DNA of 64,000 nucleotides, taken from positions 95,613,980 through 95,677,979 of the forward strand of contig OY744604.1 in the NCBI GenBank assembly GCA_963556255.1, in the 5' to 3' direction. Source of the stretch: Allolobophora icterica. Taxonomy: Eukaryota > Annelida > Clitellata > Crassiclitellata > Lumbricidae. The notes under the pieces are model-generated. The model saw only the letters and a list, made by a program, of their open reading frames with translations, searched no databases and was not told where the DNA came from. The position numbers and the translations under genes are program-made. Below are positions 1 through 10,830 of this stretch, one piece after another (position 1 is the first letter of the stretch; the number at the start of each line of letters is the position of its first letter).

Positions 1-188
<188 letters not shown>

Positions 189-567
189 TGTTCTTCCTGG
201 TCGATCGTTCAGCCTCAGTCGTACATTTTCTTACTAGACAGCAACTCATTGATCCTACTGTGTTTTTAGTTTTTTAAACAAACATTAGCGTTTAAAACAT
301 GCTGGTGAAAGGGATACTGATCTTTGCTTTATACAGCATGTTTATTTTCATAATTATTTATTAACGCCTTTCCCTGCACTTCACTTCCTGGTATGCTAGC
401 ATATTGGTCACGTGTTTAATTATCAATTCGTATGAGGATAGGGAAGTTGCACTGAGAAAACTTCACAAATGCGATTCTTATCGAGTTCAGTCTCAATAGG
501 TGTCTGAAATTCAAATGTTTTATTTTGTGTTTTAGAACTTCTCCTTAAATTCCAAGCATCGCTTAAG
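189..567 (+). promoter_or_regulatory. Repeated upstream block of the Mab-21-like genes; candidate 5' UTR exon
   Basis: This stretch is clearly similar to 47,798-47,980 (upstream of gene 2), 60,724-61,017 and 62,535-62,790. Shared landmarks are the CGATCGTTCAGCCTCAGTC-type segment near 200, TATGCTAGCATATTGGTCACG near 393, and a conserved AAG/GTAAGT at 567/568, which looks like a splice donor. Gene 1 starts immediately after a good acceptor (AG at 2832-2833), so the simplest model is a non-coding first exon here, spliced to the coding exon. Promoter and transcription start are not recognisable. The block being conserved between copies could also just reflect recent duplication. Confidence 0.5.
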
Positions 568-1184
568 GTAAGTTGTAGTTCATTAGAAGCCTTCATTTCA
601 TGGTTTCACAAATTTAGGTATGTATTTCAACAACAAAATAATTTATATGATATTTGTGAAATTGGGTATTTCCTCACGCCCTAGCCACACCAGACACTGT
701 TTTTAAGAGCTTATGGGTAAATTGAAAAAAAGCAAAAAATACAACTAATTAAACAAATTAAATATGTAATTTGGGTGCTTTTCTATCATTCGACGTTATT
801 CTGTAAAGTTGAAGTGTAGCGGATCCCTTTTTCATTATATCTTCCTGATCTATCGTTCAGCCTCAGTCATGCATTTTCATACGCAAACTTTTTGGGCCAT
901 GGACCTTTATTTTTCTAGGCACAGCTCGGGGACGCAAGTATTTAAAAATTAAAATTTATCACTTAAAATTTAATCAAAATAGCAGGCAGGGTATTTCCAC
1001 AATACAAGCTTGCTTAAAACGCTGAAGACAATCATAGTATAGAAAGTAACACTGAATAAATTGTTATTAACTTCCTGCAATAATTATGGAACACAGTCAT
1101 TTTTTGAGAAATCAACAATATCGGTTTCGTCAAAAACCAGTATTCGTTTCGTATCTAGTAATTTATAAGGCGCCTCACGCAGTA

Positions 1185-1590
1185 TTAACTATTCAGAGGC
1201 GCCTTCAGTGCAGGAGCCCCGTGGAAACAGAAACGTCATGAGCGAGCGAGAAGGTGCCAGGGAGATTCCCGCCATGAGTTTAGACCGTAGCGGAGGCAGA
1301 AGATTATTCCAGGCAGAGGGACTTGTAACAGCAAAAGCTCTACGTTGGATCAGAGTGGTCCTAGTACCAGGGACAAAGAGATCAAGACGGCCAGTAGAGC
1401 GCAAAGGACGACCAGAAGTTGCAGAGAGAGGTTTCCGCATAAGGTCAGAGAGGTATTTAGGGGCCACCCTAGCTGAGACTTGTAAACCAGGAGGAGGATC
1501 TTATACTGGATACGCGAAGTAATCGGGAGCCAGTGTAGAACTTCAGTTATACATATAGAGCTATGAGCAAAGCCAGGAAGTTGTGCTTTG
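1185..1590 (-). pseudogene. LINE reverse transcriptase C-terminal remnant
   Basis: Read on the minus strand, the region gives a typical non-LTR retrotransposon C-terminus: an LHWLPITSRIQYK motif near 1545-1505, then, after a frameshift near 1465, PKYLSDLM and a RAFAVTSPSAWNNLLP motif. Only the last 130 or so codons remain, so this is a 5'-truncated dead copy. The plus-strand reading frame over the same interval is a shadow. Confidence 0.75.
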
Positions 1591-1819
1591 AGCCTAGCAG
1601 CAGCATTTAAGACTGACTGGAAGAATAATGGAGGAATAATTAATGAATATTTTCAGAATGCTCTCGTGGACCTCCACCATATTCTTCGCGGACCCTCTTG
1701 GTCCGCGGACGACAGTTTGAAAAACGACGAACATAAAACGTACAATAGACTTCAGGTAGTATATATAACAGTTGCACTTGGCAGGTCCCATAATTTGACA
1801 GATTATTAGTATTATCATT

Positions 1820-2112
<293 letters not shown>

Positions 2113-2128
2113 TAGTGAGTAAAATTTC

Positions 2129-2370
2129 CAGTGCTTTTTTTTCTATAATAGGTTCCGGAACGGAATAATTATGGGCGAGATAAAATCTCTAGATAAACGG
2201 AATTGGGGTGGGAGGAGTCTCAATAAACACTGAAAACAGTTCTAAACACTTAAATTAAATTAAAATAACTAAATTATTGTTTTAATTATTAAAATAAATT
2301 AATTATTTTTTAGTACTTGAAAAAAGGTGCCGGAACGCCGTTCCGGCGCGTTCCGGCTGAAAAAGCACTG
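2129..2370. mobile_element. hAT-type MITE, CAGTGCTTTTT family
   Basis: The element starts CAGTGCTTTTTTTTC and ends GAAAAAGCACTG, an inverted repeat of about 12 bp. The flanks are AAAATTTC and AAAATTTA, an 8-bp target duplication with one mismatch, as expected for hAT transposons. The interior contains GGTTCCGGAACGG and GCCGGAACGCCGTTCCGG palindromes. It is the same family as 20,882-21,184, in the opposite orientation. No transposase is present. It sits inside the probable first intron of gene 1. Confidence 0.85.
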
Positions 2371-2833
2371 AAAATTTAAAAACGAGTTTTCCGAAATTTT
2401 CACTTCTAAATCTTATCGTCTGCTTTAAACTTCCATTTCTATCAATCTTGGAAAAATCAAATTGAATTTCTAGTCGAAATCGAACATAAATCCACATCAA
2501 ATAGGGCCAACACGAACAAGGGCGCGTGCGCCCAACCTCCATCAGCGCTTGAACGCAACTGGGTAGATCACGTGACCTCCAAAGCAAAAGTGGTGCCAGC
2601 TATCGAGAACGAGAACGGCTAAAAATTATTTAGTAAGGCCTTAAACGAGTTGCCCACTACCGAACCGCGTATTATTTCCTTATAGCAATGTAAAGTATAA
2701 CAACAGAACTGAGCTCAGTGACTGAGAAAATTAAGTTCAGCTCTGAGACTAAAGTACGTCGTGATTGGTGAACCCAGGTTCGTCAGAGATCATAATTTTA
2801 TGATGATGGCTTTGTTATTTTGACTACACGCAG

Positions 2834-5647
2834 ATGATGAAACCAAAACTTATATTCACATTTGAGGCGATGGAATATGTGGATAAACCGAAGGACGAAA
2901 TTATATCTGAATTCATTTTTGGAGCATGCCAGTTGCTTCCAAAGTCGTATGATCCTATTTCTGAACATCGACGTTTCGGAAACTGCTATGTCATACATTG
3001 TGGCAGCTCTATGGAGTTTTACATGCGACCGTTGAATTCATGCTTCAACGACATTGATATATTAGTCTTAAAATTGGATGAATTGGCATTCGCAGAAGAC
3101 TTTCCAGTGTTGCCAAAAGATCTGAGTCGCATACACGATACGATCAGATGTTTCAGGATGGAACCATACCTCAAGTTTCCAGGTTTTGTTCGACTTCGAA
3201 AAATGGGGGAAATGAATTATAGCTGGAAAAACAAAACATATGACTTCAGTCATACGACCGATCCAGATAATGAATACGTTAGGCTCGATATCGATGCTGC
3301 TGTAGCTGAAAGTAATCTGAAAACGAAGCGTTTTTGTGAACAACCAGATTATGTGCAAGGTCCAGCAATTACTGTTGAAAAGAGCGCAACACATACAGCG
3401 AACGATAGCGTCACAAGCTTGTGGTGCCCTCGGTGGCCTAAAGAAGCCCAAAGTTGGTCTAAGCGACAGAGAAGCCACGGATGGCCGATGGCTTCTACAA
3501 TCCGTGCAGTTGTACAACAAGGTTGTCATTTGGTATACGCTCAGCATTGTGCTTGTAGGAATGATAAACTACAGTGGAGATTCTCATTTTCAGTGGCAGA
3601 AGTAATTTTACTTCAGAGTTGGACCAAAATGCAACAGATTGTCTATCACATGATCAGATTCTTCTCCAAGAGAGAATTAATACAAAAGGATTGTCCAAAG
3701 GAAGATGAGGTTCTCTGTACGTATCACTTAAAGACGCTGATGTTGTGGTGTTGTGAAGAGATGTCACCAGAATGGTGGAATTCATATTCGCTTGTTGCAA
3801 TCTGCTGTGAGTTGTTTAAAAAGCTTTCAGAATGGCTAAAGGGTAAATACTGTCCGAACTATTTTATTCCTGAAGCAAATTTATTTCGTGAGCCATTGTG
3901 CTCGACAATGCTTGACCAGATTGTAAGACAATTGAACAAATTCTGCAAATCTGACGTTCTCCGTGAATGGTTCGTGGAAAATTACATAGTTCCATTCATT
4001 CTAACACATTTTGAAGTTGAATATGTTACGGATTTTTCAAGATGCCTGCCGTCTGTCATAGAATATCGAAAAATGTTTCAGTCAGAATCCTTGGATTATT
4101 TGTTTTCCTTGGAATTTACCCATTGTAATATCTACACTCGTAGATCAATTAATTCTCACTCATTACAACCAATATCCATTTTAAGTGCACTGCGTGTATT
4201 GAGAGAAATTACATTGTTGTTAGACGGAAGAATGTCAATGCTTCCAATGCCGATTGACGATTCCTGTTTTACATACTTTGATAAAACGGTGTTTTGTTTG
4301 AATACTGCATATAGTTTAGCTTATGGGGAAATATCACAGGATAGCGAACTATTCGACTATGTCAAAGGAATTGTCTGGAAACCTAAACTCGTAAAGTCTC
4401 AACATCATATATTCCCTGAACCCTTAGCAGCAGAGATAAGCCGCTGTCAATTTTTACGAGCACAGGATTTAATGGAAAATTTTACTGGGTCAAACAGATC
4501 TTCAGAATTTCAACTATTGTCTGTCATGTTGAAAGAGTTTCTTAGAAGGGCTCTGGAAGGTGACGATTCTCAATCGAACGGCATTGCTGCTGCAGCTTTG
4601 GTCTACCTGGCTGCTCTCCATTTTGCATCATCAGAATACCAGGTGGTATTAGACCTCTGTTTAAGAGTCTTAATTGGTCAAATGAACAGCAAAGAAAATG
4701 AAACATTAAATGCAGGATGTTTATTCTTTACAGACGATGTTGTTAGAATCGTTGGATTGTGTCTACTTTGCAAGAAGTTTAGTGAAAGTATGCATTTTAG
4801 TAAGAGGCAGATTTATCTTGATCTACGACTTACACCAAAGGTGTTTGCTTATTACTTAACAGTAATATGTGCTGAAAGAATCTCTAAACATTTTGAATTA
4901 AATCTTGATTTGCCTACTTCGGCATTTCCTTTCGACCAGTTTTTTTTGGCTTTCGCCAAACAAAAGACAGACATTTTGTCGAAAACTGCCAGGAAGTGTG
5001 TATATCGCAGAAAGGATTCAGGGGTAACAAATGCGACTTTAAGTGTGGATACCTTCATTGTTAATAAAAATCTAATTGATTATCTAACGGAATATGCTTT
5101 AGAGAATATGACATTATTCTACAGTGTGATCCACAAAGATTTTGGCATCCAGTGCAACACAGCTGACTGTTATCGTGCTTTGTACCTTTATAAGTGTCGC
5201 CAATATGGTGAAGTGTTACATTTATGTGAAGAAATTCTGAAGGAGCCTGATCTGCAAAATGATTTGAAGAAGTTTGCATTTGCGAATGTTTTGGTGATGA
5301 CACCGCTTGACTCGTTTTTCGACAGAGACGTACAATCGTTGGTAGGATTTAATACCCTCCATCATTTTTTATCGCCCCAAAATGATGATCTGCGGAAATT
5401 CAAGTTAGCTGTGCAGTTTTATAGCCACGGTGTACACTCTAGTTCTCTTGAGAAGCATTACCGCGTAACAAGTGATTATTTTCTTGGAAGACACTTCCTT
5501 GCGAGATATTTGAAACTCAGGTGTAGTATTGACTGTCATTATTCGATTAGAAAGAAATTATCTCTTTTTTGTACTAGAAAAAATAGCTATCCATTTGAAC
5601 ACATTATTTGCCGGTTTCTTCGACAAAGACATCATAAAATCATGTAG
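2834..5647 (+). CDS. Gene 1: large Mab-21/cGAS-like nucleotidyltransferase-domain protein
   Basis: Single open exon, 937 residues. Residues 57-58 (GS) followed by D73-I-D75, and a third acidic residue at D154 in LDIDAAV, match the nucleotidyltransferase signature (GS, then DxD, then a later D) of Mab-21/cGAS-like proteins. A Mab-21 helical lobe follows, with WCPRWP (197-202), WRFSFSVAEVILLQSW (248-263) and YHLKTLMLW (297-305). No His/Cys cluster like the cGAS zinc thumb is seen after the WRFSFS motif. Residues about 350-937 form a long helical region with TPR-like stretches near 584-615 and 776-803. No signal peptide or membrane segment is evident. In this family, intact acids are compatible with making a cyclic or linear nucleotide messenger, as cGAS-like receptors do, but many Mab-21 proteins are inactive. 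The start is the tandem ATG right after an acceptor AG. Paralogue of 48,453-51,251. Confidence 0.85.
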   Translation: MMKPKLIFTFEAMEYVDKPKDEIISEFIFGACQLLPKSYDPISEHRRFGNCYVIHCGSSMEFYMRPLNSCFNDIDILVLKLDELAFAEDFPVLPKDLSRIHDTIRCFRMEPYLKFPGFVRLRKMGEMNYSWKNKTYDFSHTTDPDNEYVRLDIDAAVAESNLKTKRFCEQPDYVQGPAITVEKSATHTANDSVTSLWCPRWPKEAQSWSKRQRSHGWPMASTIRAVVQQGCHLVYAQHCACRNDKLQWRFSFSVAEVILLQSWTKMQQIVYHMIRFFSKRELIQKDCPKEDEVLCTYHLKTLMLWCCEEMSPEWWNSYSLVAICCELFKKLSEWLKGKYCPNYFIPEANLFREPLCSTMLDQIVRQLNKFCKSDVLREWFVENYIVPFILTHFEVEYVTDFSRCLPSVIEYRKMFQSESLDYLFSLEFTHCNIYTRRSINSHSLQPISILSALRVLREITLLLDGRMSMLPMPIDDSCFTYFDKTVFCLNTAYSLAYGEISQDSELFDYVKGIVWKPKLVKSQHHIFPEPLAAEISRCQFLRAQDLMENFTGSNRSSEFQLLSVMLKEFLRRALEGDDSQSNGIAAAALVYLAALHFASSEYQVVLDLCLRVLIGQMNSKENETLNAGCLFFTDDVVRIVGLCLLCKKFSESMHFSKRQIYLDLRLTPKVFAYYLTVICAERISKHFELNLDLPTSAFPFDQFFLAFAKQKTDILSKTARKCVYRRKDSGVTNATLSVDTFIVNKNLIDYLTEYALENMTLFYSVIHKDFGIQCNTADCYRALYLYKCRQYGEVLHLCEEILKEPDLQNDLKKFAFANVLVMTPLDSFFDRDVQSLVGFNTLHHFLSPQNDDLRKFKLAVQFYSHGVHSSSLEKHYRVTSDYFLGRHFLARYLKLRCSIDCHYSIRKKLSLFCTRKNSYPFEHIICRFLRQRHHKIM

Positions 5648-5956
5648 TAATCACATAGTATTATTTTGTTAAGGACAAAGGATTTTTAATTATTTTTCAA
5701 CTGGTTTCCAATTGATATGATTTTATTTCTTATTTAAAGTTGAAGACTCTAAATAATTTAGGGATGGTACTCAGATGTCTAAATTGTATGACATTCTTTT
5801 CAATTTTGCAAGACAGTAAAGCCCAATATGAATTGGAATCTTTTGTGGTTATTGTAATGATAGTTGTTTATGTAGCCGATTATGATTTAGCGTTCGCCTT
5901 GTAATGCGCCCTGGAATTTGATGCTCAATAATTTAAAGTACACCTTGTCCAGGGAA
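5648..5956 (+). other. Gene 1 3' flank, conserved in the array
   Basis: No coding sequence. The stretch resembles 17,870-18,328 (downstream of the pseudogene) and 51,252-51,610 (downstream of gene 2), including a GTTTATGTAGCCGAT segment and TTTAAAGTACACC near 5,932. It probably contains the 3' UTR, but no clear AATAAA signal was seen. The similarity shows that the duplicated unit extended beyond the coding region. Confidence 0.6.
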
Positions 5957-6262
5957 TTTACAGTTAGACCTGGGCAAAATTGCTTCAGAAGCTTTTTAAA
6001 CGGTTTCCTGTCCAGAAACAATTGCTGAATAACATATCCAAAATCGCACAAAATCGGAATAGAGGAACACCTCAAAAATTAATTTTAACATGGGGGATTG
6101 GTTTTTTCTAAGTAATACAGATAATAATACAAATACTTTGCAATTAGACCTGGGCAAAAATTGCATTAGATGCTTTTTAAACGGTTTCCTGTCCAGAAAA
6201 CATTGCTGAATAACGTATCCAAAATCCGACAAAATCGGAAAAGGGGAACACCCCCAAAATAA
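5957..6262. repeat. Tandem repeat, unit about 190 bp, two copies
   Basis: Two direct copies start at about 5,965 and 6,146 (TTAGACCTGGGCAAAA...), run through TTTTTAAACGGTTTCCTGTCC and end near the GGAACACC motif. A third, partial copy (10,865-10,960) lies beyond the LINE, so the LINE at 6,263-10,060 seems to have landed in this repeat array. Confidence 0.75.
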
Positions 6263-8690
6263 GATAAGATAAGATAAGAATATTCTTTATTACACCAATT
6301 GCTACCCGTATTTTGGTGGACAACCGCCAATCGTATACATTTTTCTGCTGCCAACATATATTTATATAAACAGAGATAGACAATGTCATATATGCATTAG
6401 GGCCTATATATGTTCCCATATAACATTCTAATAATATAAGTTTTCCTCATCAAGTAATCGGCAGGTGGGATAACGCGATCGTGGGCCCTCGTTCTCATAT
6501 GGTAGACGGAGGGCTTAATCAGCGGGAGCAGGTCATGCAAAATGTGCCCCTCATCCACCAAGATTGCTGAGAAGAGGGAAGAGTCAGCTATGAGACATAG
6601 CTGCTCAAAAGTAGGGTTATCATCCGGAAGGTCATGGTAGCGGATGAGGCGACGCACAATAGACTCAAACCGGTCTCGTTCGCTCCAATTCGTAAAGCCC
6701 CACCAAGCAGGAGAGGCATAGAGCATCCTAGCCAAGGTTGTGGCACGCACAACATCATGAAGCGGTGATTCATGATGTTGTGCAGGCCATGGGTAACCAG
6801 AGTGCGTAAAGCATAGAGGGACTGGCGCGCCCGGCAGCATATACGATGAATGTGGTTTCCAAATCCCAGTGTATCCGTGAGTGTGACCCCTAAGATCTCC
6901 ATACTAGTGACCCTTTGCAAACCCGGAATTGCTTCTGGGGCCTCAGTCCAGTCGTGCCCCCTCGAGGGTGTCGAATTAACATCTCACGAGATTTCCCATG
7001 ATTGAGCTTCAGATTGCATTCTGCAGCCCATCGCGATACATGTGCCAGCTCAAGTGGCACAGAGGCACTGTTAGAAGACGGAACCAGCAGGTAGCTATCA
7101 TCAGCATATTTATGGAGCTTATTTGCAGAGTGAGCAGTGGCCAGCCTAGAAATTACTGAAATGAAATTGTTGGGCCCCAAGACCGAACCTTGGACGATGC
7201 TGGCATTAATATCAACATACGCTGATATTTCCCCTTGAAATTTAGTGCAGTGCTGGCGATCCTCCAAGAAGGCTATCATCCAATTGTATCCTTGATCAGA
7301 AATTGGGATTTTGGCCAGGATATTCGCCAGGTAGCCATGCCTGACGGTATCAAATGCTTTAGAGAAATCTAAGGCAATCAGATGGACATGATGATTGGAT
7401 TTAAGAAGATCTGAAATGTTGTGGATAATGGCAATAAGAGCGGCCGAGGTAGAACCTGTAGGCCGGAAGGCAAATTGGTCAGCAAAGCTGCGGTTTAGCA
7501 TTGGGTCGGTCAGAATAGGGTTAAAGTATCGATGTACGATTTGTTTTTCCAACATTCGACATAAAATGGGGGTTATCGAGATAGGTCTAAAGTCAGCTTC
7601 AGAGGAGGGTTTAGCGACTTTCGGAACCGGGGTGATCCTGCTTTTCTTCCATTGAGGCGGAACGTAAGCACAGCACAGGGATTAGTTAATAAGGTAAGTA
7701 ATGGGCTTTGCTAATCCAGTTGCAGCCCCTCTCAGGAGCCAAGCAGCAATCCCATCCGGGCCGGCCGCATTGTGACCTATATTTTCTAATAACTGAAATG
7801 TTTCATAGTCTTTCAAGAACATTTTGGTTGTGTCGGCAGTGGTTGATTTTCTTAGTGGTAGGGAGTATTCCAGGTCAGTGGAGATCTGTCCGTAATGTTT
7901 GTTGAGGGAGTCTGCAATGATGTCAGAACCCGGAAGCGCCGTGCGCCGGCCTTCTCCCCGCAGTCTGTTGACGCAATTCCATAGCTCCCGTGAGCCTCTC
8001 TTTGTCTTCTCAAACATTCGAGTATTCCTTCGCGTTATTAGATCATTTATCTTCATCGCCAGGACAGAAGCTGCCTCAGTACGCCCCTGTCTGTATAGTT
8101 TGTTTCGCCTTCTCGGGAGGTGCTTTCTTACCGGCGTCATGTACGGAGGGTCTTTGTCTTTCATTGTGATGGTTTTAACCGGGAAGAATGTGTCACAGAC
8201 TGCTGGCATGAACGCATGGACGTTTTCAAATGCAAAGGCAGGCGCTCTCAGTGATAAAATCCCACGAGAGATCCATTAGGTACTTTTGTAACGTTGCAAA
8301 TTTTCCTGGTGTGCGCAGGCGAAATTGTCCCCTTGTTTTCCCTGGTTTATTTCGCATCTGAGCGCTATCTATGGCCGTGACGGGCGTTGCAACAATTGCT
8401 GAATGTTTGGTTTTGATAATAGACTTTACTGCATTGCAAGAGTAGAACAGCCCAGATGCATAGCTTCTGTCCAGCGGGTGTCCCTCGTGCGACGGTCCCT
8501 CAAATTCAGCCCGTAGTCCCATCTCGAGGATCTTGGCCGAGGGCAGCTGGTTAAAGTCTCCGGCCAAAATGACGTGTGCCTCTTCTCCCATGGAATTAAT
8601 TTCGTCGAGAGCATCTTCATCGCAAGAAATCAACAAGTCGGTGTTATATAGCGGCTTCAGAGGATGGTAGATAGCTTCTATATAGTGGAT

Positions 8691-9627
8691 CATAGTTCGA
8701 GAATTCGTGACTTTCGGTTTTAAAATTCGTAAAAATTCGCTAATTTTTGGTCTATTTTAAAATTCGTAAAAATTCGTAAAAATTCGTTGGGCCATTGTTG
8801 GGCCTTTGTTACATTGACAATGGGTTTTGCAAAAACAGCATAAGCAACAACAACGAATGTGATGACGTCATGATTTGTTGCGTTAAGCATCTGCTTAGAA
8901 TTTAATGTAAAACTCAATATTAAAGTTTATTACGTAACGAGTTAATTTAGTTAAAATCTAATTTTTTAAAGATGAAAGAACATGGACCGGAGTGAAAGCA
9001 TGTAGTAATTTTGGAGGAGATGGAAAGGGTAATCCAAAAATACAGTGTTGGCTTTGTGACAAGGAATTTGTTGGTTGTTCTGCCGGAATTCGGGAGCATT
9101 TGCATGGCGAAAATACAGAAACCATAGTCGAGTGTGAGCAGTGGGCTATTCCTGACTCAGAATCAGAGAACGATGAAGTAGAAAACACAGCTCGGTAAAC
9201 GTCGCCAACCTTTTTTTAACCATGTTTGGTTGCAAGCTGTGTTAGTGGCTGACTGGTGACACTGAAGCTGCATGGAGCACTGGTGGTTTTTCGTTCTGCT
9301 GACTGACACTCACAGTCACACACCTCAATTATGATTGTAATCGAAGTTCAAGGCTCCAAGTAGAACAGTCACTGAATATCAGTAATGTTGTTTTGCTAGT
9401 CAGCTATCTTTTACGGCTGATTGCATGATTGCCTATGACATTGATTTTACTTGCTTAAAACGTTCAAAAGTAAACAAATAATAAAATTCGTTGCAATGGC
9501 AAAGAATTTTATAATTTTATTATTTTACGAATTTTTACGAATTTTAAAACTGCAGTTTTAAAATTCGTTAAAATTCGTGAATTTTTTAAATTCGGAAAAT
9601 TCGTAAAATGCGAATTCTCGAACTATG
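8691..9627. mobile_element. hAT element with 17-bp perfect TIRs, nested in the LINE
   Basis: Both ends read CATAGTTCGAGAATTCG inward, and the 8-bp target duplication TAGTGGAT lies at 8,683-8,690 and 9,628-9,635. Just inside the ends are arrays of AAATTCGTAAA / TTTACGAATTT. Removing the element and one TSD restores the LINE endonuclease reading, so it inserted after the LINE. It keeps only a BED-finger-like fragment and is non-autonomous. Confidence 0.95.
8992..9198 (+). pseudogene. BED-type zinc-finger remnant of a hAT transposase
   Basis: A 68-codon open stretch inside the hAT at 8,691-9,627. It has CWLCDKEFVG followed by IREHLHG, giving the C-x2-C ... H-x-H spacing of BED fingers that begin many hAT transposases, and then an acidic stretch (DSESENDEVEN). 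No catalytic or dimerisation domain follows, so it is a transposase relic rather than a gene. Confidence 0.6.
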
Positions 9628-10060
9628 TAGTGGATGGATCTTCCTTCCGTCATTTTAATCCACAGAATCTCTAATTCCTGAGGATACATCCTCTGTGGAC
9701 TAAAGACACATGTCTGTAGTTGGTTTTGACTGTTAATAGACGCCCCTCCACCTCTCCGCGCTATACGGTCGCGGCGGAACAGGGCATATCCATTTATGGC
9801 CATCATATATGGTCAGAGTGGTGTTCCTTGAACCAACTCTCGATCACCACCACCAGATCAGGATCGTGAGCTAAAACATCCGCCGCCAGGTGCTCCAGCG
9901 CATGGGGTTTCGCCCGGCTGGTCGGATTGATGAGAAAGATCGATGGATGGAATCCTCTCGTCCCATAGCCATGTGATTCACGCTGAGGGGCCAGTGCAGG
10001 CAAGGAGATCGAAGGGTAGGTATACGAGACTTCTCGGCACCCGTGTTAAAGTCCAATATG

Positions 10061-10420
10061 GCCGCCGTCGAAAGAGTATATGCACGTGTAATACCTCTAA
10101 TTTGACTGATTTCGGTATATAGAAATCATTTCTGATATTGTATCCGCCATTCGGGGTCATCTTCACCTTCATAGGTCATGGTCAAGGTCATTTTGGCAGA
10201 TTGGAAAGCACACCTTTTTTGTTTTTTGGTTTTGGAATATATGCAATTTTACTGATTTCGGTATGTAGAATTCATTTCTGATATTGTTTTCGCCAGTCGG
10301 GGTCATCTTCACCTTCAAAGGTCATGGTCAAGGTCATTTTGCCAGATTGGAAAGTACACGTTTTTTTGTCTTTTGTTTTTGAAGTATATGCACGCGTAAT
10401 ATCTCTAATTTTAAGTTAAG
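10061..10420. repeat. Tandem repeat, unit about 160 bp, 2.2 copies
   Basis: Direct copies share ACTGATTTCGGTATRTAGAA, TTTCTGATATTGT, GGGGTCATCTTCACCTTC and GGTCATGGTCAAGGTCATTT. They begin near 10,075 and 10,238, with a partial third near 10,383 (GTATATGCACGYGTAAT). No coding signal. Confidence 0.8.
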
Positions 10421-10830
10421 GCCATATTTGCATTATTTACTCTCCATAGAGTTCATCTTATATCATATATATGCTATTGGTAAGGCGTGGGCTCTATGGA
10501 GTAACTAATTATCTGTCATCAAAACACTTGAGAAATTTACATAATCGGGTGTCCCTGCCTAGCGAGACTCCGTCCCTTTGGGGTCGCCCTTTGCCGTCGG
10601 TGACAATTAATAATTTTTAAATGCATATTGTTTACTTAGCCTTCTTAAGTAATTCTAATGGTAACGGATGCAAAGATCCTTATTCACTGAACTTACCTTC
10701 GGGTTATAGGAACTTTAAATATGATGTATTCCGACATGGATCGCATAGGTTCTAACGATTTTGTTAACTGATTGTCATGGATAGCAATAAAAAGATATTG
10801 ATTGATTGATTGATTTTGTTACATCGATGA
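10421..10830 (+). repeat. Probable LINE 3' UTR ending in (TTGA)n
   Basis: No open frame. The region ends in AATAAAAAGATA followed by GATTGATTGATTGATT at 10,797-10,816, the short tandem tail seen at the 3' end of several non-LTR elements; a comparable tail occurs in antisense at 53,278. The reverse transcriptase part is missing. Confidence 0.5.

Larger units (their letters stand above)
6263..10060 (-). mobile_element. Broken LINE (EN-RT non-LTR retrotransposon), hAT inserted
   Basis: Minus-strand element. Endonuclease: N-terminal part at 9,803-10,003 (PDLVVVIESWF) and a GDFNQLP motif near 8,560. Reverse transcriptase: GPDGIAAWLL near 7,760, ALDFSKAFDTV near 7,375, QGSVLGP near 7,180, YADDSYLL near 7,100. 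A C-terminal tail follows, with ASPAWWGF near 6,710 and IIRMLYGNIY near 6,410. The 3' end at 6,263-6,285 is a short (TTATC)n tail on the minus strand. It is dead: an in-frame stop at 7,682-7,684, frameshifts near 8,220 and 6,890, and a 937-bp hAT at 8,691-9,627 splitting the endonuclease. The C-terminal style suggests the Jockey/CR1 group, but the clade is not certain. Confidence 0.88.

Noticed and set aside
3068..3547. 159-codon minus-strand frame opposite gene 1
   Set aside because: Shadow of the coding strand; no independent support.
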